Shown piece by piece: positions 17,301-26,600 of a DNA stretch of 64,000 nt. The position numbers and the translations under genes are program-made. Each line of letters opens with the position of its first letter. Position 1 is the stretch's first letter. Source of the stretch: Streptomyces albidoflavus (GTDB lineage Bacteria > Actinomycetota > Actinomycetes > Streptomycetales > Streptomycetaceae); assembly GCF_000719955.1 (NCBI RefSeq), contig NZ_JOII01000028.1:22039-86038 (forward strand), read 5' to 3'. Under the pieces are notes generated by a model that worked only from the letters and a program-made list of their open reading frames with translations, was not told where the DNA came from and searched no databases.

Positions 17301-20300
17301 CCCTCCAGGCCGGCCACTTCAACGACTTCGTCCAGATCACCCAGCTGCGCGGCGCGCTCTACCGGGCCGCCCTGGACGCCGGGGAAGAAGGCATCCACCA
17401 CGAGGAGCTGGCCACCCGCGTGGCGAACGCCCTCGCCCTGGACCCCGTCGAGTACACCGGCCAGTCGGACCTGCCGCCCGCCCTCGCCCGCAACGCGGCC
17501 AAGACCCTGCGTGACGTCATCGCCTTCCGTCTCTACCTCGACCTGGAGAGCGGCTGGCGCATCACCATGCCGAACCTGGAGCGGACAGGTCTGCTGACGA
17601 TCGACTACGCGGACCTCCAGTGGGTCGCCGAGCGTGACGAGCGCTGGCAGGACACGCATGCGGCGCTCCGCGGCGCCGACCCCGCCCTGCGCGCCGAGAT
17701 CACGCGGACGCTCCTGGACGACATGCGCCGCGAACTCGCCATCGACGTCCAGTACTTCCGCGACGACTTCGACGCCCTCCAGCGTGCCAGCGAGGAACGC
17801 CTCATCGACCCGTGGGTCCTCGGCAGGTCCGACGCGCCCAGGGTCAAGACCGCCTACCCGCAGCCCTCCAGCCCCGGCATGGACCGGTCCGGGCACTTCC
17901 TCTCGGCCCGCGGCAAGTTCGGCAAGTACCTGCGCCGCACCGCACCCACGGTCTTCGACGTGCGCGACGGCGTGAAGCTGGACAACACCGACCTCCAGAA
18001 GGTCATCGTGGACCTGCTGAAGGTGCTCGCGAAGGCCGGCCTGGTCACCGAGGTCAGTGCCGCCCCCCAGCGCGCCGGCCGCTTCCGCGCGCCGACCGGT
18101 CCCGCCGCCACCGGCTACCGGATCTCCGCCGCCTCCCTCATCTGGCGGGCCGGCCCCGGCGAGTCCGGCGCCCACGACCCCCTCACCCGCACCTACGCCA
18201 GCGGCGACGGGCCGCGCGTCAACACCTTCTTCCGTGACCTCTACCGCAACGCCGCCGCCGAACTGTCCGGCCTGTTCGCCCGTGAGCACACCGCCCAGGT
18301 CGACCCCGCCGAGCGTGAGCGCCGCGAAGAAGCCTTCAGCAAGGCCGAACTGAAGCTTCTCTACTGCTCCCCGACCATGGAGCTGGGCGTCGACATCTCG
18401 TCCCTCAACGCGGTCATGATGCGCAACGTGCCGCCCACCCCGGCCAACTACGCACAGCGCAGCGGACGCGCCGGCCGGAGCGGCCAGCCCGCCCTCGTCA
18501 CCACGTACTGCGCCACCGGCAACAGCCACGACCAGTACTACTTCCGTCGCTCCGAGCGCATGGTGGCGGGTGCCGTCGCCCCGCCGCGCCTCGACCTCGC
18601 CAACGAAGACCTCGTCCTCTCCCACCTCCAGGGCATCTGGCTCGCCGAGGCCGGGCTGAAGCTCGGCCGGGCCATTCCGCAGATCATCGACATCGCGTAC
18701 GACGAGAGCCTGGGCCGCCCGAACCCGGCGCTCCACCTCCACGACGACCTGTACGCGGCCTCCCGCGACGCCGACGCGCAGGCCCGCACGGTGGCGGCGG
18801 CCCACCGGGTCCTCGGCCCGTTGCTTGCCGACTTCGCCAGGACCGTCTGGTGGGACGAGCGCTGGATCGAGGACCGTGTCCGCACCGCCCCCGACCGCTT
18901 CGACCGCGCCTTCGACCGCTGGCGAGACCTCTTCCGGGCCGCCCTCGTCGACCAGTACGTCCAGAACAAGCGGGTCCTCGACCACACCCTCACGGAAGGC
19001 GACCGGCGGCGCGCCGTCGCCCGCCGCAAGGAGGCCGAGACCCAGCTCAACCTCCTGAAGAACGAGACCCCGGACAGCCGGTCCGTCCTCTCCGACTTCA
19101 ACCCCTACCGCTACCTCGCCTCCGAGGGCTTCCTGCCCGGCTACTCCTTCCCCCGCCTGCCGCTGGCCGCCTACATCCCGACCACCGGCCGTCGCCACGG
19201 CGACGGCGACTACCTCCAGCGCCCCCGTTTCCTCGCCATCCGCGAGTTCGGCCCCGGCGCGCTGATCTACCACGAGGGCGCTCGCTACCAGGTGACCCGC
19301 GTCCAGCTGCCCCCGGACTCCTCCGGTGACATCGCCACCACCGCGGCCACCCGCTGCAAGCACTGCGGCTACCACCACGATCCCGAGCAGCGCGCCGACG
19401 TCTGCGACATGTGCAAGGAGCCGCTCGGCGCCGCCGCCTACAACCTGCTGCACCTGCACACCGTCTACACCCAGCGCCGGGAGCGGATCTCCTCCGACGA
19501 GGAGGAGCGCCGCAGGGCCGGATTCCGGCTGGAGATCTCGTACCGCTTCCAGGACCACGGCATCCGCAAGGGCCGCCAGGACGCCCACGTCTCGGACCCG
19601 GCGGGCAGTCTCGCCACGATCTCGTACGGCGACTCGGCCACCGTCCGCATCACCAACAAGGGACGGCTGCGCGCCAAGGAGAACGAGCAGGACGGCTACT
19701 GGCTCGACCCCGCAAGCGGCCACTGGATGAACGAACGCGATGCCGCCGAGGCGTCCGGCGACTCCAGCGAGATGCCGGTCATCGACCCGGACGGCAACGA
19801 GAAGCGCCGCAGGAAGCGAGTCGTCCCCTTCGTCGAGGACCGCCGCAACATCCTCGTCGTCACCCTCGACGAGCCGCTGCCCGAACCCATCGCCCTCACT
19901 CTCATGTACGCCCTGGAGCGGGGCGTCGAGGCGGCGTTCGAGCTGGAGGACTCCGAGCTCACCAGCGAACTGCTCCCGCCCGACGACGGTCCCCGCAACC
20001 GCTTCCTGCTCACCGAGGCCGCGGAGGGCGGCGCCGGAGTCCTGCGCCGCCTCCAGGCCGAGCCCGGAGCGCTCGCCGTCGCCGCCCTCCGCGCCCTGGA
20101 GATCTGCCACTTCGACGAGCACGGAGTGGACCAGGCCAAGCAGCACTGCGCCCGCGGCTGCTACGACTGCCTGCTCACCTACGGCAACCAGCTCGACCAC
20201 GCGGCCATCGACCGCCACACCGTCGTCCACCTGCTGCGCCGCCTCGCCTCCGCCGTGTCCGAGCCCGAAGGGCGGGGCGAGTCCCCGACGGAGCAGCACC

Positions 20301-20680
20301 GGCGGCTCGTCGAGGAGCTGGGGCGAACGGCCCCGAAGCTCGCCGACACGCCGGCCGACGACGCCGACGACATGGCGCACACTCCCCTGGAGCAGACCCT
20401 CGTCAACTGGCTCAGGGACCATGGCCTGCGCCTGCCCGACGAGGGCCAGACCCTCGTCGGCACCGCCCTCCCCGACTTCGTCTACCACCTGCCCGGAGTC
20501 AACCTCGCCGTCTTCGTCGACGGGCCGGACAGGGAGGAGGACGCCACCCGGGACGAGGACGCCGAGGAGCGCCTCTACGACGCCGGCTGGGGCGTCGTCC
20601 GCTTCCCAGCCGACCCCGCCGACTGGGACGCCGTCGTCGCCCGCCACGCCCGCTACTTCGGCGGCCCCGCCGCCTCCTGA
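14369..20680 (+). CDS. Ser/Thr kinase fused to YprA/MrfA-type DEAD/H helicase with DUF1998
   Basis: A giant 2103-residue fusion. Residues about 8-290 are a Hanks-type kinase that looks active: VAVKL lysine, HRDLKPRN (147-154), DFG (167-169), GTARYMAPEQ. After a linker comes an SF2 helicase: Walker A TTGTGSGK (Lys459), DELH (578-581), GTSATMS (about 610), C-terminal domain ending QRSGRAGRSGQ (from 1363). Further on are a CxxC-CxxC zinc site (about 1660-1680), DUF1998 with CARGCYDCLLTYGNQ (from 1927) and an endonuclease-like tail. YprA/DUF1998 helicases are core parts of DISARM (DrmA/DrmB), Druantia (DruE) and Dpd. I chose GTG 14369 (AAGGGA 8 bases upstream); a start at 14237 would overlap the promoter. 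The gene is 44 bases from the SNF2 gene. The kinase fusion suggests phospho-control of helicase or partners; this is inferred. Confidence 0.9.
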   Translation: MATEMIAGRFRLLGAVDSGNMGEVHRAEDLDAAPGDADRVVAVKLILRRRSGLRIDTHGDTKTVERFAREVRIMQTFGRHPNLPRTIAGGVDETNGGLPYLAMEFLDGHPLADLVADEPQLPISWAAAIAAQMAEGLKAAHVEGVVHRDLKPRNVMLTRGGLVKVLDFGMGRIVDDPDGTKLTSTGVTVGTARYMAPEQFQGGAVTPAADLYALGCVLYEMLLGVPPFVGTSAYELGEKHVRQAPNPVRLVRHDIPEALARLVDRLLAKDPADRPESAAAVRDALLPFVAPAEPLPAWREFDPVGRLLQDRSALSTPTARQAPDDQPPAQTRPHTSGMDVFGVHRDLIDEYRAFTQGGTIIRDERVADFVRRDLDAKSQWPNPWISLNPFFDSAGTVAELASQGVLHPECARIFQAKKARGGTVCDGRPLTLHQHQREAVDAARSGASYVLTTGTGSGKSLSYIVPIVDKVLRDRETEPRGTAKRVRAIIVYPMNALANSQLKELEKYLRDGYGAGREPVTFARYTGQEDDAARREIRDNPPDILLTNYVMLELMLTRPDDRDSLVRMAKGLEFLVFDELHTYRGRQGADVALLIRRVREACQADRLQCVGTSATMSTEGTIDEQKSVVAGVASKLFGTRIRTEHVIGETLVRATDPAPDTVPAERLRTTDAPRAYADLVRDPLARWIETRFGLATDTLTDRLVRQKPAKIEDAAEDLARESGVSVEDCAAALRATLEAGSQARHPVTERPLFAFRLHQFLSKGDTVYVTLEDPESRHLTRDYQQVQPGTDGKLLIPLAFCRECGQEYLTVWRTERDGEVRYESRRDTSATGGRAGDGYLYVGRPWPRSLDEAVAERKLPESWLELDDRGQEVVRKSYRERAPRAVTVDPYGYEGRGDLDAAFIPAPFRFCIQCSVSYEQPRGKDFAKLATLDQEGRSSATSLVSAAVVRSLKAVPEEALDKEARKLLTFVDNRQDASLQAGHFNDFVQITQLRGALYRAALDAGEEGIHHEELATRVANALALDPVEYTGQSDLPPALARNAAKTLRDVIAFRLYLDLESGWRITMPNLERTGLLTIDYADLQWVAERDERWQDTHAALRGADPALRAEITRTLLDDMRRELAIDVQYFRDDFDALQRASEERLIDPWVLGRSDAPRVKTAYPQPSSPGMDRSGHFLSARGKFGKYLRRTAPTVFDVRDGVKLDNTDLQKVIVDLLKVLAKAGLVTEVSAAPQRAGRFRAPTGPAATGYRISAASLIWRAGPGESGAHDPLTRTYASGDGPRVNTFFRDLYRNAAAELSGLFAREHTAQVDPAERERREEAFSKAELKLLYCSPTMELGVDISSLNAVMMRNVPPTPANYAQRSGRAGRSGQPALVTTYCATGNSHDQYYFRRSERMVAGAVAPPRLDLANEDLVLSHLQGIWLAEAGLKLGRAIPQIIDIAYDESLGRPNPALHLHDDLYAASRDADAQARTVAAAHRVLGPLLADFARTVWWDERWIEDRVRTAPDRFDRAFDRWRDLFRAALVDQYVQNKRVLDHTLTEGDRRRAVARRKEAETQLNLLKNETPDSRSVLSDFNPYRYLASEGFLPGYSFPRLPLAAYIPTTGRRHGDGDYLQRPRFLAIREFGPGALIYHEGARYQVTRVQLPPDSSGDIATTAATRCKHCGYHHDPEQRADVCDMCKEPLGAAAYNLLHLHTVYTQRRERISSDEEERRRAGFRLEISYRFQDHGIRKGRQDAHVSDPAGSLATISYGDSATVRITNKGRLRAKENEQDGYWLDPASGHWMNERDAAEASGDSSEMPVIDPDGNEKRRRKRVVPFVEDRRNILVVTLDEPLPEPIALTLMYALERGVEAAFELEDSELTSELLPPDDGPRNRFLLTEAAEGGAGVLRRLQAEPGALAVAALRALEICHFDEHGVDQAKQHCARGCYDCLLTYGNQLDHAAIDRHTVVHLLRRLASAVSEPEGRGESPTEQHRRLVEELGRTAPKLADTPADDADDMAHTPLEQTLVNWLRDHGLRLPDEGQTLVGTALPDFVYHLPGVNLAVFVDGPDREEDATRDEDAEERLYDAGWGVVRFPADPADWDAVVARHARYFGGPAAS

Positions 20681-20724
20681 CCACGGAACCGACCGACCAC
20701 CCGAGGACCCCGAGGACTCACCCG

Positions 20725-23634
20725 ATGACGCTCACCTACTCCGCCGGTTCCCTGGTCACCGCCCGAGGCCGCGAATGGGTCGTGCTCCCCGAGAGCGCCC
20801 CCGACATGCTCGTCCTGCGCCCGCTCGGCGGTTCCGACGACGACATCGCCGCCGTCTTCCCCGCCTTCGAGGACGTCAGAGGCGCCGAGTTCGCCCCGCC
20901 GTCCGCCGCCGACCTCGGCGACCACCGCGCCGCCGGGCTGCTGCGCTCCGCCCTCCGCATCGGCTTCCGCTCCGGAGCCGGCCCCTTCCGTTCCCTCGCC
21001 GGCATCGCCGTCGAACCCCGCGCCTACCAGCTCGTCCCGCTCCTCATGGCGCTGCGGCAGAGCACCGTACGGCTCCTCATCTCCGACGACGTCGGTATCG
21101 GCAAGACCGTCGAGGCCGGCCTCATCGCGAGCGAACTCCTCGCCCAGGGCGAGGCACGCGGCCTTGCCGTCCTTTGCTCACCGGCCCTCGCCGAGCAGTG
21201 GCAGGAGGAGCTGCGCACCAAGTTCGGCCTCGATGCCGAACTCGTCCTCGCCTCCACCGTCTCCCGCCTGGAGCGCGGCCTGGACCTGGGGCAGTCGCTC
21301 TTCGACAAGTACCCCCACGTCATCGTCTCCACCGACTTCATCAAGTCCACCCGCCACCGCGACGACTTCGTCAAGCACTGCCCCGACCTGGTGATCGTCG
21401 ACGAGGCTCACACCTGCGTCGTCGCCGACGACACCACCTCCACGCAGAACCAGCTCCGCTACGAGCTGCTGCGCCGCGTAGCCGAGGACGCCGAGCGTCA
21501 CCTGCTCCTCGTGACCGCCACCCCGCACAGCGGCAAGGAGTCCGCCTTCCGCAACCTTCTCGGCCTGGTCAGGCCCGAACTGGCAGGCACGGACCTGGAC
21601 TCCGACCGGGGCCGACGACTCCTCGCCCAGCACTTCGTCCAGCGCAAGCGCGCCGACGTACGCCAGTACCTGACGACCGAGGACGGCCTCGGCGACGACA
21701 GCCTGGCCGAGCGGACCGCGTTCCCGTCCGACCGCTTCTTCAAGGACGAGACCTACAAGCTTTCACCGGCCTACCGCGCCCTCCTCGACGACGCCATCGC
21801 CTATGCGAGCGAGCGCGTCGAGGCCGCCGGCAGCCAGGGCAAGCGCGAGGCCCGTATCGCCTGGTGGTCCGCGATCGCCCTGCTCCGCTCCCTCGTCTCC
21901 TCCCCGCGCGCCGCCGCCCAGACCCTCCGTACGCGCTCCGCCGCCGCGGCCGCCGCCAGCGCCGAGGAAGCCGACCGCTTCGGCGCGCCCCTCACCCGTG
22001 ACGCGGCCGACAGCGACAGCCTGGAGGGCATGGACGTGGCCCCCGGCGCCGAGACCGACGACGCGGGCGCCCGCCTCGCCGAACTCGCCGACCGGGCCGC
22101 CGCCCTGGAGGGCCCGGAAGGCGACCTCAAGCTGAAGGCCCTGGTCAAGCACCTCAAGGCGCTGCTCGCCGACGGCTACCACCCGATCGTCTTCTGCCGC
22201 TACATCCCCACCGCCGAGTACGTCGCCGAGCACCTGGGCGGCAAGCTCGGCAAGAAGACCGTCTTCCGCGCCGTCACCGGCACCCTCTCGCCCCAGCAGC
22301 GCATCGAGCGGATCGAGGAGCTGGCGGAGGAGGCCGGGCAGGACCCCGCCGCCCGCCGCGTCCTCGTCGCCACCGACTGCCTCTCCGAGGGCGTCAACCT
22401 CCAGCACCACTTCGACGCCGTCGTCCACTACGACCTCGCCTGGAACCCCACCCGCCACGACCAGCGCGAGGGCCGCGTCGACCGCTACGGGCAGCAGCGC
22501 GACGAGGTCCGGGTCATCACCCTGTACGGCAGCGACAACGGCATCGACGGCAAGGTCCTCGACGTCCTCATCAAGAAGCACCGCCAGATCAAGAAGGACC
22601 TCGGCATCTCCGTCTCCGTCCCCGACGAGACCTCCTCCGGCGTCACCGACGCCATCGTGGAGTGGCTGCTGCTGCGCGGCCGGGAGGGCGAGCAGGGCAC
22701 CCTCTTCGAGGCAGACTCCTTCCAGCAGAGCTTCGCCGACCTGGAGGCCGACTGGAAGTCCGCCGCCGAACGCGAGACCCGCTCCCGCTCCCGGTTCGCC
22801 CAGCGCTCCATCCACCCGGAGGAGGTCGCCCGCGAGGTCCTCGCCATCCGCGACACCCTCGGCCGCGCCGACGAGGTGAACGACTTCGTACGGACCTCCC
22901 TCGCGGCCCTGGAAGCCCACCTGGTGGAGGCGGGCGACGGCTCCGGCGACTTCACCGCCGAGGTCAGCGGCACCTCCGCCGGCCTGCGCGACGCCCTCGC
23001 CCCCGTCGTCGGAGCCACCGCCGTCGAAGGCGCCCGCCCCATCCCGTTCCGTACGACCTCGGCCGTGGCCCGGGGCGAGGCCGCCCTCGTCCGCACCGAC
23101 CCCGTCGTCGGTGCCATCGCCGCCCACGTCCTGAACTCCGCCCTCGACAGCCAGGCCGACGGCCGCCGCCCGGCCCGCCGCTGTGGTGTCGTCGCCACCC
23201 GCGCCGTCGACACCCGCACGACCCTGCTCCTCGTCCGCTACCGCTTCCACCTCACGCTGCCCTCCCGGCAGGGGGAGAAGCAGCTCGTCGCCGAGGACGC
23301 CCGCCTCCTCGCCTTCCAGGGCTCCCCGAAGAACGCCGTGTGGCTGCCCGAGGACCAGGCCCATGCCCTCCTCACTGCCCAGGCCGCCGACAGCGTCGAC
23401 CCCGACCACGGCGAGGCCATGGTGACCCGCGTCCTCGGCCAGCTCCCCGCCGTCACCGACCACCTCGAGCAGTTCGGCGGCACCCTCGCCACCGAACTCC
23501 ACGAGTCCCACCGGCGCGTCCGCCGCGCCTCCGACGAGATCGTCCGGGGCCTGCGGGTCACCGCCCAGAAGCCGGCCGACGTCCTCGGCGTCTACGTCTA
23601 CCTGCCCGCCGCGTCCGGAGAGGCCGCCGTCTGA
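20725..23634 (+). CDS. SNF2-family helicase, DrmD-like
   Basis: A 969-residue SWI2/SNF2 ATPase expected to translocate on double-stranded DNA. The N-terminal block (AGSLVTARGREWVVLP) resembles DISARM DrmD. Motif I is DDVGIGKT (Lys127), motif II DEAH (226-229), motif III TATPHSG, and the C-terminal RecA domain has CLSEGVNLQHHFDAVVHYDLAWNPTRHDQREGRVDRYGQ. The last third is a long helical region of unknown role. ATG 20725 has GAGGA upstream. The stop TGA shares one base with the start of the methyltransferase gene (TGATG), so translation is coupled. An SNF2 helicase beside an adenine methyltransferase and a DUF1998 helicase is the class 1 DISARM set, here with the DrmA and DrmB functions merged into one kinase-bearing protein. 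Confidence 0.88.
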   Translation: MTLTYSAGSLVTARGREWVVLPESAPDMLVLRPLGGSDDDIAAVFPAFEDVRGAEFAPPSAADLGDHRAAGLLRSALRIGFRSGAGPFRSLAGIAVEPRAYQLVPLLMALRQSTVRLLISDDVGIGKTVEAGLIASELLAQGEARGLAVLCSPALAEQWQEELRTKFGLDAELVLASTVSRLERGLDLGQSLFDKYPHVIVSTDFIKSTRHRDDFVKHCPDLVIVDEAHTCVVADDTTSTQNQLRYELLRRVAEDAERHLLLVTATPHSGKESAFRNLLGLVRPELAGTDLDSDRGRRLLAQHFVQRKRADVRQYLTTEDGLGDDSLAERTAFPSDRFFKDETYKLSPAYRALLDDAIAYASERVEAAGSQGKREARIAWWSAIALLRSLVSSPRAAAQTLRTRSAAAAAASAEEADRFGAPLTRDAADSDSLEGMDVAPGAETDDAGARLAELADRAAALEGPEGDLKLKALVKHLKALLADGYHPIVFCRYIPTAEYVAEHLGGKLGKKTVFRAVTGTLSPQQRIERIEELAEEAGQDPAARRVLVATDCLSEGVNLQHHFDAVVHYDLAWNPTRHDQREGRVDRYGQQRDEVRVITLYGSDNGIDGKVLDVLIKKHRQIKKDLGISVSVPDETSSGVTDAIVEWLLLRGREGEQGTLFEADSFQQSFADLEADWKSAAERETRSRSRFAQRSIHPEEVAREVLAIRDTLGRADEVNDFVRTSLAALEAHLVEAGDGSGDFTAEVSGTSAGLRDALAPVVGATAVEGARPIPFRTTSAVARGEAALVRTDPVVGAIAAHVLNSALDSQADGRRPARRCGVVATRAVDTRTTLLLVRYRFHLTLPSRQGEKQLVAEDARLLAFQGSPKNAVWLPEDQAHALLTAQAADSVDPDHGEAMVTRVLGQLPAVTDHLEQFGGTLATELHESHRRVRRASDEIVRGLRVTAQKPADVLGVYVYLPAASGEAAV

Positions 23635-26600
23635 TGTCCGCCACCACCCGCAACCAGGTCTTCTCCGCCGTCCACACCGTCGGCGGCCTGCTCCCCGCTG
23701 ACATGCTGCTCCGCATCGCCGACGGCAAGGACGTCAAGGGCTCCGCTCCCGCCGACTACCAGGTCATCGGCGCCCGCTCCGTACGCGACGAGGCCGAACG
23801 CCACTGGGACTACCTGAAGTCCGTCTGGCGCGAACTGCGCGAGAAACTGCCGGTCGCCCCGGACGCCGAGACCCCTGCCGACCCGACCGGCCTGGCCGTC
23901 TCCCAGTGGCTGGAACCGCTCTTCGCCGAGCTGGGCTTCGGCCGCCTGACCCCGATCGGTGCCACCGGCATCCCGGCGGACAGCGACCCCGACCGCGTCT
24001 TCCCCATCAGCCACCGCTGGAACCATGCCCTCCTCCACATGACGGCCTGGAACGCCGACCTGGACAAGCGCACCGGCGGCGCGGGCACGGTCCCGCCCCA
24101 GTCCCTCGTCCAGGAGTGCCTGAACCGCACCGAGGCCCACCTGTGGGGCGTCCTCACCAACGGCCGCCGGCTCCGGATCCTGCGCGACTCCAGCGCGCTC
24201 GCCACCGCTTCGTACGTCGAGTTCGACCTCGAAGCCATCTTCGACGGCGAACTCTTCAGCGACTTCGTGCTCCTGTACCGCCTGTTGCACGTCTCCCGCT
24301 TCGCGGTGGCGGAGGGCGCGGCGCCGTCCGCCTGCTGGCTGGAGAAGTGGCGTACGGAGGCGATCGCGTCGGGCACGCGGGCCCTGGACCAGCTCCGCAA
24401 GGGCGTCCAGGAGGCCATCACCACCCTGGGCACGGGCTTCCTGCGCCATCCGGCGAACACGGCCCTGCGCGAGGACACGGACGTCAAGGCCCTCCACGGC
24501 GCGCTGCTGCGGCTCGTTTATCGCCTGCTGTTCGTCTTCGTGGCGGAAGACCGCGATGTCCTGCACGGCAAGGAGGCGACGGAGCAGGCGCGGGAGCGTT
24601 ATGCGTCGTACTTCTCCTCGGCTCGCCTGCGCGCCCACGCCCGTCGCCGCCGGGGCACCGCCCACGGCGACCTCTACCAGGCCCTCCGGATCGTCCTGGA
24701 CGCCCTCGGCGACGAGAACGGCCGCCCGGAACTGGGCCTGCCGGGCCTCGGCGGCATCTTCGACGAGACGGAGACGGACGCCCCACTGAAGGGCCTGTCC
24801 CTCTCGAACGAGTACCTCCTCACGGCCGTACGCCACCTCTCCCAGGTCCGGGACGCGGGCTCGCGGCGGTGGCGCACGGTCGACTACCGCCACCTGGACG
24901 CCGAGGAACTGGGCTCGATCTACGAGTCCCTGCTCGAACTGGTCCCGCAGCACAGCGCGGCCGACCGCAACTTCGAACTGGTGGAGCTGGCCGGCAACAC
25001 GAGGAAGACGACGGGCTCGTACTACACCCCGTCCTCGCTCATCGAGTGCCTGTTGGACTCCGCCCTGGACCCGGTCCTGGACGACGCGGTCAAGCGCGGC
25101 GAGCAGACGGCGAGCGCGGCGGGTGACCCGGACCCGTCGGACGCGATCGTCCGCGAACTCCTTTCCCTCACGGTCTGCGACCCGGCCTGCGGCTCGGGCC
25201 ACTTCCTGGTGGCGGCGTCGCGGCGGATCGCGAAGCGGGTGGCGGCGGTACGGGAACGTAACCCGGAGCCCACGCTTGAGGCCGTCCGCCACGCGCTGCA
25301 CGAGGTCGTGGCGCGATGTGTCTACGGCGTCGACCTCAACCCGATGGCCGTCGAATTGGCCAAGGTGTCGCTGTGGCTGGAGGCCCTGGAACCGGGCAAG
25401 CCGCTGGGCTTCCTGGACGCCCACGTGAAGCACGGCAACGCGCTGATCGGAGCGACGCCGAAGCTGCTGCGTGGCGGGATTCCGGACGAGGCGTTCATCG
25501 CGACGGAGGGCGACGACAAGAAGCAGGCCAAGTCGCTGGAGAAGATGAACGCCGAGGAGCGGAAGGGCCAGTTCACCCTCTTTGACATGGAGGACGAGGG
25601 CGTGAAGGTCGCGAACACGACCCTCGCGGCCGGCATGCGCCGGATCACCCATGCCCCCTCAGGCAACCTGCGTGAGGTCCGGGGCCAGGCAGCGGCCTAC
25701 GAACAGTGGGAGAAGTCCTCCGACTACCTCAACGCCCTCCACCTCGCCGACGCCTGGTGCGCGGCCTTCATGTGGCTGAAGACCCCGGAGGCTCCCAGGG
25801 CGGTCACCCACGGTGTCTTCCGCTCCCTGGAGGACCCGGACGCGTCCAGCGCCTCGAAGGCCACCCACGACGAGATCGTGCGCCTGCGGGAGCAGTACCA
25901 CTTCTTCCACTGGCACCTGGAGTTCCCGGAGGTGTTCTCCGTTCCGGACGGGGTTGTCACGGGGACGGTGGACGAGGCGACGGGCTGGGCGGGCGGCTTC
26001 GACTGCGTGCTCGGGAATCCGCCGTGGGACAGCGTGGAGCTGAAGGAACAGGAGTTCTTCGCGCAGCGCGCCCCGGAGATCGCCGCCATCTCGAACGCGA
26101 GCGCCCGCAAGAAGCAGATCACCAAGCTCCAGGACGACCCGGACACGCTGGAGCTGTACGGCGAGTACGCGGCGGCGAAGCGGGCCGTCTACGCGGAGAG
26201 CCACTTCCTGCGCCGGTCGAAGCGGGTGCCGCTGACGGGCCAGGGCAACCTGAACCTGTACGCGGTGTTCGCGGAGACGGACCGGATACTGATGGGGGAG
26301 CGGGGCCGCGTCGGCGTCATCGTGCCGACGGGCATCGCGACGGACGCGCGGACGCAGTACTTCTTCAAGAACCTGGTGCAGAAGGGCTCGATTGCGGCGC
26401 TGTACGACTTCGAGAACAGGGCCGGCCTGTTCCCGGACGTGGACTCCCGTATGAAGTTCAGCATCCTGTCCCTGACGGGCCGGGCACTGCGCGAGCCTGC
26501 CGCTCGGTTCGCCTTCTTCCTCCACGACCCGGCGGAGTTGGACGAGGCGGACAAGGCGTTCACGCTCACACCGGAGGAGATCACCCTTCTCAACCCGAAC

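Noticed and set aside
12239-20647. Very long open frame on the minus strand opposite the kinase-helicase gene (about 2800 codons)
   Set aside because: It is the mirror of a GC3-biased gene on the plus strand. The translation is rich in Val, Gly and Ala with no recognisable domain, and it spans several real genes and the palindrome.
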